From Telmatactis stephensoni (Eukaryota; Cnidaria; Anthozoa; Actiniaria; Isophelliidae), in contig JALIZF010001768.1 of the NCBI GenBank assembly GCA_029948255.1, positions 372,001 to 436,000 on the forward strand: a stretch of 64,000 bases of DNA, in the 5' to 3' direction. The notes beneath the pieces are model-generated. The model saw only the letters and a list, made by a program, of their open reading frames with translations. It made no database searches and was not told the origin of the DNA. A program made the translations under genes and the position numbers. Position 1 is the first letter of the stretch. Each line of letters begins with the position of its first letter. Shown here one piece after another: positions 28,112-38,838 of this stretch.

Positions 28112-30095
28112 TGAAATCCTTAGTTTTACTGTCAAAAGTCTTTAAAAAGGCACTTGAATCAAAATTGTTATAGGAAGAAACAATGAATGAAAAGAAAAAT
28201 ATCTGAAATTATGTTCATCCCTTATTGTATTTACAAATAATAAAATAATATTTCAATGATTTTCCTGTCAGTAGACAAACTGAGGTCAAGGTTTTGTTTT
28301 TTGTCACTTCCAGTGTGGCAACAACATAAAAATTAGGCTGGAACAGTTTTTCTGGAATATCTCTTGATAATCAAATAATATTATAGACACCCAAATATTA
28401 TGTAACAAAGTACATAACAAGGTAAAGTAGATAACAGAATTAAAACTTTTTGATTGAAGTGATTGGAATACTGGAGAGGAAATTGGTAAATTCGCATTAT
28501 TTATGTTTTTGTGATTTATTCAGAAATGGCTTGGTAATTTTTTTTAAACTCGGCCTTAATTTTTTTGTTTTAGTATGTAGTTTATTGCCCATATAGTCCC
28601 TTGTCAAGAGCTGCTCGAGTTCGAAAGATATTTTAGAAAATTTGATTTCAGCCATCTTTGGTTTCCGTTTCTATGGCAACACAAATCAAAGTGAAATAGA
28701 CAAAAATCAAAACTTTGATTTAAGTCCAATAACTAGTGTAAAAACTGTTTTGGTTGGACAAGTGTAAGGTGCTCAATTCGTGGAATGAAAAACGGAAGCA
28801 TTGTCAATAAAAACTATTTCGAGCCACCTTAAATCACGTTTCACGTCAAAATAAATCAGCCATTCACGTTTCACGCAAAAGGTATAGGAGACAATAGGAG
28901 ACTGTGTTTATGTTCATCCCAATTCCCCACTCTAACCAGAACTGATTAGCTGTGTATGATATAAGAAGGAAACTTCAATTTCGGTTAATACTTTAGGTAA
29001 GCAGGTGTGGAACCCTTTCTTTTAGCAGTTATCTTACAAAAACAAAAAGGAATTCTTGATATCTGTGATACCTGTCGCTTCTAAAGAAAAAATTGTATTA
29101 TGTACAAAAAGAGAAGTGCTGCTTTATGAGTCGTATTAAATACTTACCAAGAATTCTGTATTTTATGAGGAAATCGATTGCTTTCTCTGACAAATTCATC
29201 ACTGGGTAGAAGTGATCAAGCAACGAATTTGATTTAGGCAGTGACTTGCGAATGGCTTCTCTCGTGACTCGATATTGTAATCAGCTACAAATAGGAGACT
29301 GAACACCTAGGAAGGCTGTGCATGAATCACTCGCCATTACAACTCTACAGAAGCTTAATAACCCATTATAATTTCAATGAAAAGAGAATTATATGTCATT
29401 CTCTTGTCGCTTCAATAGAAATTTTAGCACGTGCCCGATGTATCGTGACAATATAGATTGCGTTACAGTGTGACAGAGTGCGTCTTGCTAGTGAATGACC
29501 TCACAGGAAATCCGGCTTTAAATATCAAGCTTTTTTTAACGCGTATTTCTTAAACGACTTAGCAACTGCATTTCTACTACTTCGCTTTAATGCCAACAGA
29601 CTCCGGTTGAGGGGGAGGAGGGAGAGTACTGTGAAAGCAGTAATGGAGGTGATCGCGAGCACAGAGAGAGGAAATAGCTTCGCATTCCCTTTCATTTCTT
29701 TGGAACAGGACTCATAACCTACGTCACATCCGATCTTTTTTAGTCAAGAAGTTTTTCCCGAATGTGACGCAAGCTAGTCACACACGTTCATGGAAACCAA
29801 TTCCCCCTCCCATTGGGCTGGACTGCAAAATACCCTGCCATTCCGACTATCCTTCACGCATCCGCGTGGAATCATTTGCTAATTAGCATTTCTAAATATA
29901 GCCGCGACATTGGGGCCCAATTCTTCTCGGTCTTTTTTGACGCGTGCACGCGTAGACGCGTATCCACTACAAACTGAACTTTTTCTTTAAGTTTCAATTT
30001 GACATTTTCTTTGCTCATTTTTTAAAAAGGTTCATCTATGTCATTCCATTCCATTCGCACCTGTGAATTCGTTGAGAATCAAATTGCGGAACTTA
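28112..30095. other. Upstream region of the CUB gene, no coding exon seen
   Basis: This should contain the CUB gene promoter. A donor-like site (CTTG/gtaagt on the minus strand, 29148/29147) and acceptors just before the ATG (TTTTGACAG) are compatible with a 5' UTR exon around 29148-29300. No independent gene is supported. Confidence 0.4.
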
Positions 30096-30363
30096 TGCAT
30101 CAGTCAATATTGAAACCACGGCCCCCCAACCCCCGGGCAATACTGGGGGAATTAACATTTCTACAGTGTTAAAGTCCCAGCATTTCCCGGCCCTTAGAGG
30201 CCAAAAACGGCGGCGAAACAGATCATTTTCTTTGAATTAGACGTTAATTCTCCCGCCTTCCCGTTGATTGTTAAAACAGTAGTGTTAAAGACCCGGCTAT
30301 AATGTGTTAATTCCCCGGCCCTCCCCGGGGATTGGGGGGCCGGGGTTTCAATTGACTGGTGCA
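30096..30363. mobile_element. MITE, TGCAYCAGTCAATTGAAACC family, TTA duplication
   Basis: Ends TGCATCAGTCAATATTGAAA and TTTCAATTGACTGGTGCA, with CGGCCCCCCAA mirrored by TTGGGGGGCCG. Direct TTA duplications flank it (30093-30095 and 30364-30366), as in PIF/Harbinger-type insertion. 268 bp, non-coding. Confidence 0.85.
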
Positions 30364-30535
30364 TTAAGCTTGCATATTCATTAACGCTGATTGCTAATTC
30401 TTGGTAATACTTGCTCTTAAAGTTTTTCGCTTTTTATCAGTTACGTACAGAAATGAAGTAGGAAGGAAAAGCTACCTAGGAAATGTGTGATACAGCAATG
30501 AGCTAGCAGATGTGTCTTATACGTTTGTAATATTA

Positions 30536-31061
30536 CAGCGGAGTGCGTTTGAGTCAGCCTAGTTCCTAGGCTTTCCCGTCTCTCGTTTTTAAACGTGACG
30601 TCACAGAGTGACCGCTCGCCCCAGGTCTCGCTCGCGCTTCGCGCTCGCAGAGGAACGCCTGGGTACTAGGCTGCGTTTGAGTGTTTATTAAATGAAAACA
30701 TTTTGAACGTTTGTTTTGACAGTTTGAACGTGCTGTTGTGATACAAAATGTCAAGTGTTGTTAGGGGGCGGAGTCAATGTTTGATTGCTAATTACACGCG
30801 TTCTGAAAATCTCACTGACCATTACAAATCTTCAAACTGTTTGAATAATAATTGTGAGATACTTTGATTCTGACTTGCGACATTTTGAACAGTTTGAAGA
30901 TTTGTAATGTTCCGTGAGGACTTCAGAACGCGTGTAATTAGTGATCAAACGTTGACTCCGCCCCCTAGCAACACTTGACATTTAGTATAACAAAAGCACG
31001 TTCAAACTGTCAAAACAAACCTGCGAAATGTTTTCATTTAACACTCAAACGCACTCCGCTG
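30536..31061. mobile_element. TA-flanked palindromic MITE containing a nested element
   Basis: Ends CAGCGGAGTGCGTTTGAGT and ACTCAAACGCACTCCGCTG are perfect, with TA at both flanks (30534-30535, 31062-31063), typical of Tc1/mariner-like insertion. The arms match across almost the whole length (for example GGGGGCGGAGTCAA mirrored by TTGACTCCGCCCCC). The left arm is interrupted at 30555 by a 119 bp insert. Confidence 0.88.
30555..30673. mobile_element. 119-bp MITE nested in the 30536 element, perfect 9-bp duplication
   Basis: The ends CAGCCTAGTTCC and GGTACTAGGCTG mirror each other. Identical 9-bp flanks CGTTTGAGT (30546-30554 and 30674-30682) duplicate the host element's terminal repeat, which proves insertion after the host element. 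The core holds CTCGCGCTTCGCGCTCGCAG. Confidence 0.85.
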
Positions 31062-31063
31062 TA

Positions 31064-32014
31064 AGTGTGAAATATTTGTTTATGTATCGATGCTGTGTGA
31101 GTTCAGGTATGAATTGAGTGTCGGCTCAAATCTCTTCCTTGGTTTGGATTCTTTCCTGTTGAACCAAATGCGATTATATCATGCAAACATTTCATCGGCA
31201 CGAAATTCAACCCAAGGTTTTCTCAACTTTGCTAAAAATGAAAGCATAATTGCGCCAAAATCCCATAAGCATCTGAATTGTGAATGGTCTGCATGGAACA
31301 ATTCTGACCAATAAAAATTTTTGCATTGTGTCGGCAACGAGTAATTCAAGTCTTAGTGTGCTGTCTGCAGTTCCTACTTGTCTTCTCCTTTCTCCCCTCC
31401 TTAACTCGTCCCCATTGCCGCTCGTCCGCGTATTCTAAAAACTCGTCTTTACTGAATCTGGAGGGAAAAGTTGGACTGTTCGCAGTCTATGTTAACGACC
31501 TGTGCCTGTCAGCTGGAATTTTACTTCAAATTTCAGATTGAGGCTGGATTCTCAAATCCCTGCTTCATCGTTCTTCGATACCCGCTATCATTTGTACTAT
31601 GGAAGACAAACCTGCGTACTGGCCCTCGTAATGGGACTTGGAAACGAGGGCCTGCGGCCGACCTGTATTGGTTTGAATTCTACATTCAAAATATGAATGT
31701 AAAATCCTGATTGACGGAGCGCAGCAAATATGTCAAGCAGTGATGAAGAGACACGCCAGACATAAGCGATAAGCCGGCATTAGGGCAATAATGAACATGA
31801 TTCTGTTATCATACGTAGTGAATTTAATTTGTATTAGAAAACTGCTTATTTCATGATCATATTTACTAGTAAGGGCTTTGTTTTGGCATTGCCAAAATCG
31901 TGGAAATCAAAGCTTGATAAAACGTTTTCAGTATTACGGATTTGTCCTCTGTTACTGTGCGCATCGACAGAGAACTTTTAAGAATCACAAAAAAAAAACA
32001 ATGGCATGCAATAA
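31064..32014. other. Intergenic, no gene seen
   Basis: Several overlapping short frames on the plus strand, none with splice context or a recognised domain. The right end adjoins the 3' end of the methyltransferase gene. Confidence 0.35.
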
Positions 32015-33563
32015 TTAGGCCTTTTTAACAGACTTGCTAGTGTAAATTTCAGTAGTATTATCGATGCCAGGAAACTTTATATTTTGATCGAGAAAGTGTT
32101 TCTTAAGCACTTCTCTCAACCTGAATTCAAACATTTCACGGTGCTTTTGCCCTCCAGCCGCTACAACTGCAAAAGAAGAAATACAACTGATGCATTCTTC
32201 TACTCCAACTTCTTGGAAGAACTTGAGGTTGACATCTTCTTTGTAGTCTTCAAACAACCCACTGGAGAAAAGCATTTGTCTCCATTTAAAATCATGTTCA
32301 AATGGCACTTGAGTCTTGTGGTAACTTTCCCAGAGAAGTTTGTACATGTCTTTGGTCCATTCAGGACGGTCTGGATCGGTTTCGCTTGGAAGGTTAGTGA
32401 TATAACCCAGCATTCCGTCTGGCTTAAGAACTCGGTACATCTGTTTGTAGGCTTGTTGGCTTGCGAACCAGTGGAAGCTTGCTCCAGCCACAATGGCGTT
32501 AACACTGTTGTCAAGGAAAGCTACAGAAGAGATTCACTTGTAAATTGGTAACCAACCAACCAATCAATCAACCAAATTTGCAACCAACCAACCAATCAAC
32601 CAACAAACCAAACAGCCAGCCAGCCAACCAACCAGCAAGCCATCCTACCGACCAACCGACCAACAAACAAACAAGCCAGCCAACCAACAAACCAACCAAC
32701 AAACCAGCCAACAAACGAGCCAGCCAGCCAGCCAGCAAGCCAACCAACAAACTAACAAACTAACCAACCAGCCATGCAACCAACCAACCAACCAACCAAC
32801 CATGCATCCAACCAACCAACCAACCAACCAACCAACTAATCAACCAAATTGCAACAAACCAACCAATCAACCAACAAGCCAACAAACCAGCCAGCCAGCC
32901 AGCCAGACAGCCAACCAACCAACCAACCAACAAACTAACAAACTAACCAACCAGCCATGCAACCAACCAATCAGTCAAACAACCAATCAACCAACCAGCC
33001 AACCAACAAAGCAACCAGCCAGCCAACCAACCAGCCAACCAAACAACCAACCATACAACCGACAAACCAGCCAGCCAGCCAGTCAGCTAACCATCGAGCC
33101 AGCCACCCAAACCATCTTTTCATAGAATTTGACCATACTATTAAAGTAAAAAATCCCTGAATCTACTATTTAACTACTACTTACGCATGGTCTCCGCTTT
33201 ACAAGCTATAAACTCCACATCGGGTAGATTCTTGATGAAAGTTTGCCGCATTGCTTCCACTGGGTCTGTTGCAATGTAGCGCACGCTAGCCTCCTTCCCT
33301 TTCAAAGCCTCCATCATAGCAGTTGTTAAAAGACCAGTCCCACAGCCCAGTTCAACGATTGTTACAGATGAGCCGTTTTGCAGGAGGACATTGTTTTCAT
33401 CATCAAAAACCTGAACTTTTCTCAACAAGTACTCAGCTGACTCAACTGTATATATAGGGCGTATGACGTGGTATTCATCGGGACTTTGGTATATGTCTTC
33501 AGGCTTGGGGAGCCGTTTCGCAATCACTGCTTGCAGGTGTTGTTTGTCTGTAATGTTCATCAT
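32015..33563 (-). CDS. SAM-dependent (class I) methyltransferase
   Basis: Two exons, 33563-33185 and 32520-32015, join to 885 bp (294 residues) through a phase-1 GT-AG intron (ATGC/gtaagt, tctgtag/CTTTCC). Motif [12 protein letters not shown] near residue 75 binds S-adenosylmethionine. ATDPVEAM follows as the acidic ribose-binding turn, then [19 protein letters not shown] as motif IV and RVLKPDGML as the post-motif, all typical of UbiE/Methyltransf_11-type small-molecule methyltransferases. The substrate is unknown. The frame is open further upstream to a TTG, but an acceptor (ttttcaacag/GAAACG at 33570/33569) lies just before ATG-ATG at 33563, so I start there with a non-coding upstream exon likely. 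The protein should be cytosolic: no signal peptide or membrane segment. Confidence 0.92.
32548..33115 (+). repeat. Degenerate (CCAA/CCAG)n repeat
   Basis: About 570 bp of CAACCAACCAAC with CCAGCCAGCC and CAAACCAACAA variants fills nearly all of the 664 bp methyltransferase intron. Gln/Asn/Pro/Thr-rich open frames on the plus strand and Leu/Gly/Trp-rich ones on the minus strand are translations of this repeat. Confidence 0.95.
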
Positions 33564-33569
33564 CGTTTC

Positions 33570-34564
33570 CTGTTGAAAAATATTCAAGTTCAGATGAAGG
33601 ATCTAGTTATATGGAGCGGGCTGGTTCAGTTTACTGAGATCACTCTTAACCTTCGATTACATGAGACGGGTCATGTTTTTATCTATAGAAAATTAACATG
33701 CGTGCTAAGCAAAGTCGATGTCCTTTTTCGATCGGACAGACCCACTTGATGCGATCATATGGAAAATCTTCTGCTTAGCTGAGATCTCGGCAGCAAATTG
33801 CCTGGATTTCGGCTTCGTAGAGCGGAATGCATAACTATTCATGGACATCGCTGTGCAATTATATTACTCATTTTGTAAGGTAGTATCAAACCTAAACTAT
33901 ACCACAATGCTATTCGAAATCTCTTTTGATATTCAAATGTCAAATAAAATAAGAGTAGTTGTCAATAAAGTACCTGTTTACTAAAGTGTTATAGTATTTG
34001 GTTGTTCATTTGAATTGAGTACCTATGAGTTCCATTTGAGTTCACATTTGAGCCAGAATCTTTGAAGTTCTTTTGGCAGTCTCTTGAGCTCGCATGCAGA
34101 CCGACCCGTTCCGAAACTGGCATGACGCGGCGACACCATCTTTTAGTATAATTCATTGATGACAGGATTTCTTAAAGGGCGCTCGTGCGAAATAGAATGT
34201 GAGGGTACATAAAAACCGGCTTAGCATTTTATAAAAATTAGATAAAACGTCAGATGTTAGTAATGATCGGAAGGAAGGCTTATTTAAACCTAATTATAGG
34301 AAAAGGGACCTAATTCAGCTCTGCATGCGATGTTTGATGTTTTTTTTATTAACTCCTAAATAATATCTACAATAGCGTAAATGTGTTTTCTCGCCGTTCT
34401 TATCCCATTTCTCAAAACTTTGACTTGAATATATACTCCAAATTTCGCTTCCATATGTTAGGATTGGGATATAAAAAAATCAGTTTATTTGCTAGGCTTT
34501 GTTTAAGTTTTTTGAAATCGATTTTTCTTGAAAGGCTGTAAAAGGCATGAATTAAGTCCTTTTT
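33570..34564. other. Upstream of the methyltransferase, no gene seen
   Basis: Likely contains the methyltransferase promoter and a 5' UTR exon. No open frame with family features. Confidence 0.35.
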
Positions 34565-34825
34565 AACTCGTGGATTGCAAATCCACGAGTTATAGTGAGG
34601 GGTCGAATATGCATATGAGTCAGGTTACTACTTCGTGAATGACAACAACTATTCAATCTATCTATTGTCTAACTAGAATGGTGCCATACATAAAGTAGTA
34701 ACCTTGTGTCACTCACTCACTCACTCACTGACTCACTCACTTTCCTGTAAACTTCCGGTCCGTCAAACTTTACTTCCGGCCTATATTCTCGATTATACGA
34801 TACGGTGCTAACTTCCGTTAGAGTC

Positions 34826-34965
34826 GTTTTCGTATGAGTAGGAAACTTACCGTACCGTATCGTAACTGTACCAGTATCATAGTTTCTATAAAAACATTCG
34901 AAATTCCTGCTGTAACCGTATCGTATCGTAACCGTACAGTGTTCCCACTCATACTCTATAATAAT
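34826..34965. mobile_element. CCGTAT-family MITE copy
   Basis: Left TTTCGTATGAGTAGGAAAC is mirrored by TTCCCACTCATAC. Interior CCGTACCGTATCGTAACTGT and CGTATCGTATCGTAACCGTA. AAAACATTCGAAATTCCTG is shared with 17517. Confidence 0.65.
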
Positions 34966-35170
34966 TTTCGGCGATCAGTGTAGCACTCGAGAAGCTTTGA
35001 AGGTAATGTAACTGTTTTAGATTTGTGTACAAGCAACAATTTTTAGGCACACGATCTAAGCTCGGTAAAAATTGCTCGGTAATACAAGATTTTAACATGT
35101 CGACCCTCGACTTACCTCGTGCTCTACATGTACACGGGTCTACGCGAATATCGATCGTACGTGTCGGATG

Positions 35171-35408
35171 TTAAGGCGATGTTACACGAGACGATTTTTA
35201 ACGACGATTTTCCGCGCAACGTTGCAACAACTTGCAATATTTTGGGTTGCGAGTTTCTGATTTAGATTCAAAAACTCGCAACGCGTTGCCGAAGCGAAAA
35301 TTGCAAGGAAAATCGTTCCAAGTGTCACGTTAAACGAGAAAGATTTTTAACGCAACGCCATTGCGTTGAAAATCGTCGTTAAAAATCGTCTCGTGTACAC
35401 CGCCTTAA
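35171..35408. mobile_element. Palindromic element with TTAAGGCG ends
   Basis: TTAAGGCGATGTTACACGAG mirrors CTCGTGTACACCGCCTTAA. The interior GATTTTTAACGACGATTTTC is mirrored by GAAAATCGTCGTTAAAAATC. The shorter element at 63209 has similar ends (AGGCGCTGTTACAC). Confidence 0.8.
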
Positions 35409-35424
35409 GGCGAAAATGCCAATA

Positions 35425-35720
35425 GATCTGAATAAATAATTTATTATTCCCTGCCACATTTTGTATTGAACTACTCTCAGCTCCCTCTGCAGCTTGGAAT
35501 AATTTTCATAGCATCTCCAAGTTGATCGAACTGTTCGATACTCGGATGTGAAAACAATGGACTTTGTAGTCGCTGTCTTCAAACAACAAAAATCGTCGCA
35601 AGTCCATTATGAATGAGTCATCCAAGCATTTAGTGTTTGTACTCTATCAGGACGAGAGTAAATGTTGAAATAAAAAGCAAACGAAATCATATTTGAGTAC
35701 GAACTGCCGCCTGCTGAAAC
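35425..35720 (-). repeat. Inverted copy of the dispersed repeat at 7935
   Basis: Reverse complement of 7935-8215, for example AAAATCGTCGCAAGTCCA and AGAGTAAATGTTGAAATAAA. Differences include small indels. Confidence 0.65.
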
Positions 35721-36454
35721 TGGAGAAACTGGCCGTGGAATAGCTACGGCCCGGCTGGCCGAAACGGCATAAAAAAAGTGTATGGAGTAATTTATTCTAT
35801 TCATAGCGACATTTGATAATTCATAGAGAAACTTGTACATGTTCAATAGCTTTGCTAGAGGTACAGTCGTAAATTAATATAACAATATATATGTATAAAA
35901 ATATAACCTTTCAAACACTAAATTGCTCAGTACTAAAGCTCAAGAGAGAGGTTCGTTGTTGGCTGCGAACCCAAAGGTACCCTGTTCGAATCTGCATGGG
36001 TAGACCTATTCATATTTCCTTTTTTTAAATTTCTTATTACATTAGCTGATATCATTAATAATTATCCAAATGACTCTTTCAAAATCCCTTTAAAATCTTT
36101 ACAGGTGGGCCCAATCTTAATATTTAAATTTGTGAGAGCAATGATTTATCATTTAGAAAAATATATATTGCTTTAATTGATTTATATTTAAAACTCATCA
36201 TCTAACTAAAATTTATTTTTGGGCTTCCTGTCGTCATTGTTATCGGTCAATCCCAGAGGTCAATCCACGAGTTATTTTGCCATTGGCGGGTTGATCTCTA
36301 ATTTGATTTATATTTATATTTATTATTAGATTTTTCTAATACGGAGAACGAAGCTGTGACCACTAATTCCAGCATGACACACCCTGGAGGTAATTACTCT
36401 AGCTGGGTTTTTTGTTAAAATAACATCAATTAATGTTTTGGATCTATCAGTTAA

Positions 36455-38838
36455 ACGAGTAGATTCCCGAATAGGGATGTCCGTTTTAGCGGCACTGGCA
36501 CAAGGTATGCCAGACTTGTAATTGACATAAGTTAAAGCCGATTCAAAGTTATTGTCTTGGACCCATTCATTTTAACAAAAGGCTTGGCGATTATCAACAA
36601 TAGAGAGGTTTTTTATTGAATTTCCATCCCGTCCACGTGCGAAGTGCAATTTTGGCCATTGTAATGCTGCCATATACTTTAATTTTCCACATTTTCGATT
36701 TCCAGTTATGGGGAAATTATTATCAAAATTTGAAGTACTTTTTTTATGTAAAATGTGAAGAATTAATTCGTGATTACATCCATGTTGCCGTCGTTTCATT
36801 TTAAGTTTTTTTCCCTTTTTTCTTCTTGCCATCCGAGCATTTCTGTAATGGTGTGGAAAGTCATGTCCGGGTAAACTATTACTAGTTGAGCATTTCAGCT
36901 TTAGAAAACTGTTGTCCTTTTCCAGTTTCCCGTTTGGCGTATGGACGTGACAGCTGTCATGCTCTTTGCATGGTTGGTTTGCACTTCAAAGAAAGAATTT
37001 GACAGAAAACTGTAATATCAGTGTGAACAGAAAACTGCGTATTTTGTTTCTTGCATAACTTTGACTTTGAGATGAAATTTTGTTGAACCACTTCATGTAA
37101 GGAAAGACTTCTAGCAAAGCTAAAGATTACAAACAATTTACGGGGTACGACAAACCTTGTACACCTTGAGAAGGGTGACAAAAGCTCTGTTTATTACATG
37201 GTCAGCTATGGTCTTTGGTACTCAAGACAGCCTCACCAGAGGGAGAGCTTATCTTGTCCGGTAGAATAGAATTATCCGGATTGCTGACAGGCATATTCAT
37301 TATTTCCTTGCCGTTTTGGTATAAACTAAACGGGGTGCGTTCTCACGGGACGGTCGAATTTTTGACCGGTTGAAAAATCGACCTGGATATGCTGTTGGTA
37401 CGAGAATTTAACCGGTCAAGCTGTTCACATGGTAAGACCTCGATACCAGTCAATATATCGACTGTGCCGGCTAAAAATTCGTTCTCATGAATATCATTTT
37501 GCAAGTTGAATATTTGCTGTGGTTCAAATTTCCGTGCGATTATCACGGACCTCCGTGCGATTATCACGAACGGATTTTGTTTTGACCGGTCAAAAATTTG
37601 ACCAGTTTAGTATGAACTGTACGTGAGAAACTCAATGAAAATTAGTCAAATCTTTCATTTCTATCATTTGCACTTAATTGCGCACATGTGAGATGCAAAA
37701 CACGCTATAATTCTCTACTACGCTGGCAAAACTAACAATAACAATGACGACTACCTAAACTGGGTTTTAGCGCTTACGTGATACATGTGCAAAGACATTA
37801 GAAGAGATTCAACGCTTCGAATGGAAATAAAAAACTTGCAGGCATGAATATGTTGAGCCTTCTAAATACGTTTGTGGCTTTGAAGTCTGCAGAAAAAAAA
37901 AACTTACTGAAATTAGAGAGCTCTTGATTATATTAATTAACAAACAGAAGACATAGTTGCGAGCAAATCTGCTCCAAATCAAAGCTACGAAAACAAGCAA
38001 AAAAAAAAACGGTTAAGGAATATAGGGACTGATGTAGAGCTGAAATGCAAACAGCATCGACAGCATCACTTATCGTTCAAGTAATATACAGGGCGCGTAA
38101 TTTTCTGTCGCAAGTCAGCGTTATATCTGTGTAAAGATCCGGAACTGAAGGCAAACCGGTAAAGCGCGCGCCATCGAGTTCCTCGGCTCCGTATTTTTTG
38201 AACTCAGTCAAATGACAAACTTTTCGTATTGAATACAAACAAGAGAATATTAATTCGCAAGTAAAAATTTTGAACATAACCTCCTGCAAAAAAGGAACTA
38301 TGATAACTAATCTGAAATTGACTATGAAATAATTCTCCGTATTTTCCGCACATAAACATGGCAGGGTCCGGTTATAAGTTTATAGGATATGTTTGAAAAT
38401 TAAAAACAACATTTCCCCTCCAAAAATGTGGAAAGATCTTAGTTTTACATTTTTCCTATGCTTGCTATCAATCAGCTGATGAATCTCATTATTTTTGTCT
38501 TGACTGGATGACAAAACCGGTTTGACTAGGGGGCAAAAGCTCTCATCCAGAAAGAGTCCTTTTGTAAACTTGTAATTCAGCTGGTAAAAATTCCGCACGA
38601 GACAGGATATGACGCCTATTGATAGCAGGCAGTTTGTGCTATTTTCCAAGTTTCAGTATTACACGATGATCAGTGTTGATATTTTTACTGGTATCCTTAT
38701 TGGTCTTTAGTGTTTTTATGATAGAGAGAGAACAATGGCTTGAAAGTTGAGGTGTGACTTTGAAACAATAGTCCCTTATTTTGTGCCAAACTCGCTGTTG
38801 TGCCGCTAAAACGGACATCCCTACTGGAGTTATTCCGT
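36455..38838. repeat. Region bounded by a 22-bp inverted repeat
   Basis: GGGATGTCCGTTTTAGCGGC begins at 36475 and its reverse complement ends at 38821; one more base matches on each side. The ~2.3 kb between has only short frames (minus-strand frames at 36572-36832, 36957-37181, 38697-38951) with no recognised transposase. This may be a decayed DNA transposon. Confidence 0.35.
37331..37630. repeat. Imperfect palindrome rich in TTTGACCGGT
   Basis: AATTTTTGACCGGTT near 37348 mirrors GACCGGTCAAAAATTTGACC near 37585, and GTGCGTTCTCACG mirrors CGTGAGAAAC loosely. CCGTGCGATTATCACG is repeated twice in tandem (37531 and 37553). Probably an old MITE. Confidence 0.5.

Larger units (their letters stand above)
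34565..36273 (+). mobile_element. Hairpin-headed composite element, 1.7 kb
   Basis: It begins after TTTT with AACTCGTGGATTGC and the immediate reverse AATCCACGAGTT, then a (CACT)n microsatellite at 34712-34742. It ends at 36273 with AATCCACGAGTT, the reverse complement of its first 12 bases. Inside lie a CCGTAT-type MITE (34826-34965), a palindrome (35171-35408), a dispersed repeat (35425-35720) and a tRNA-B-box-like stretch near 35985. The head is shared with 5902 and the layout with 16156. Confidence 0.6.

Noticed and set aside
32545..33160. Asn/Gln/Pro/Thr-rich open frames
   Set aside because: Translation of CCAA repeats within the methyltransferase intron.
33564..33587. N-terminal extension of the methyltransferase to a TTG
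   Set aside because: TTG is not a plausible start here, and a splice acceptor lies between it and the ATG-ATG at 33563.
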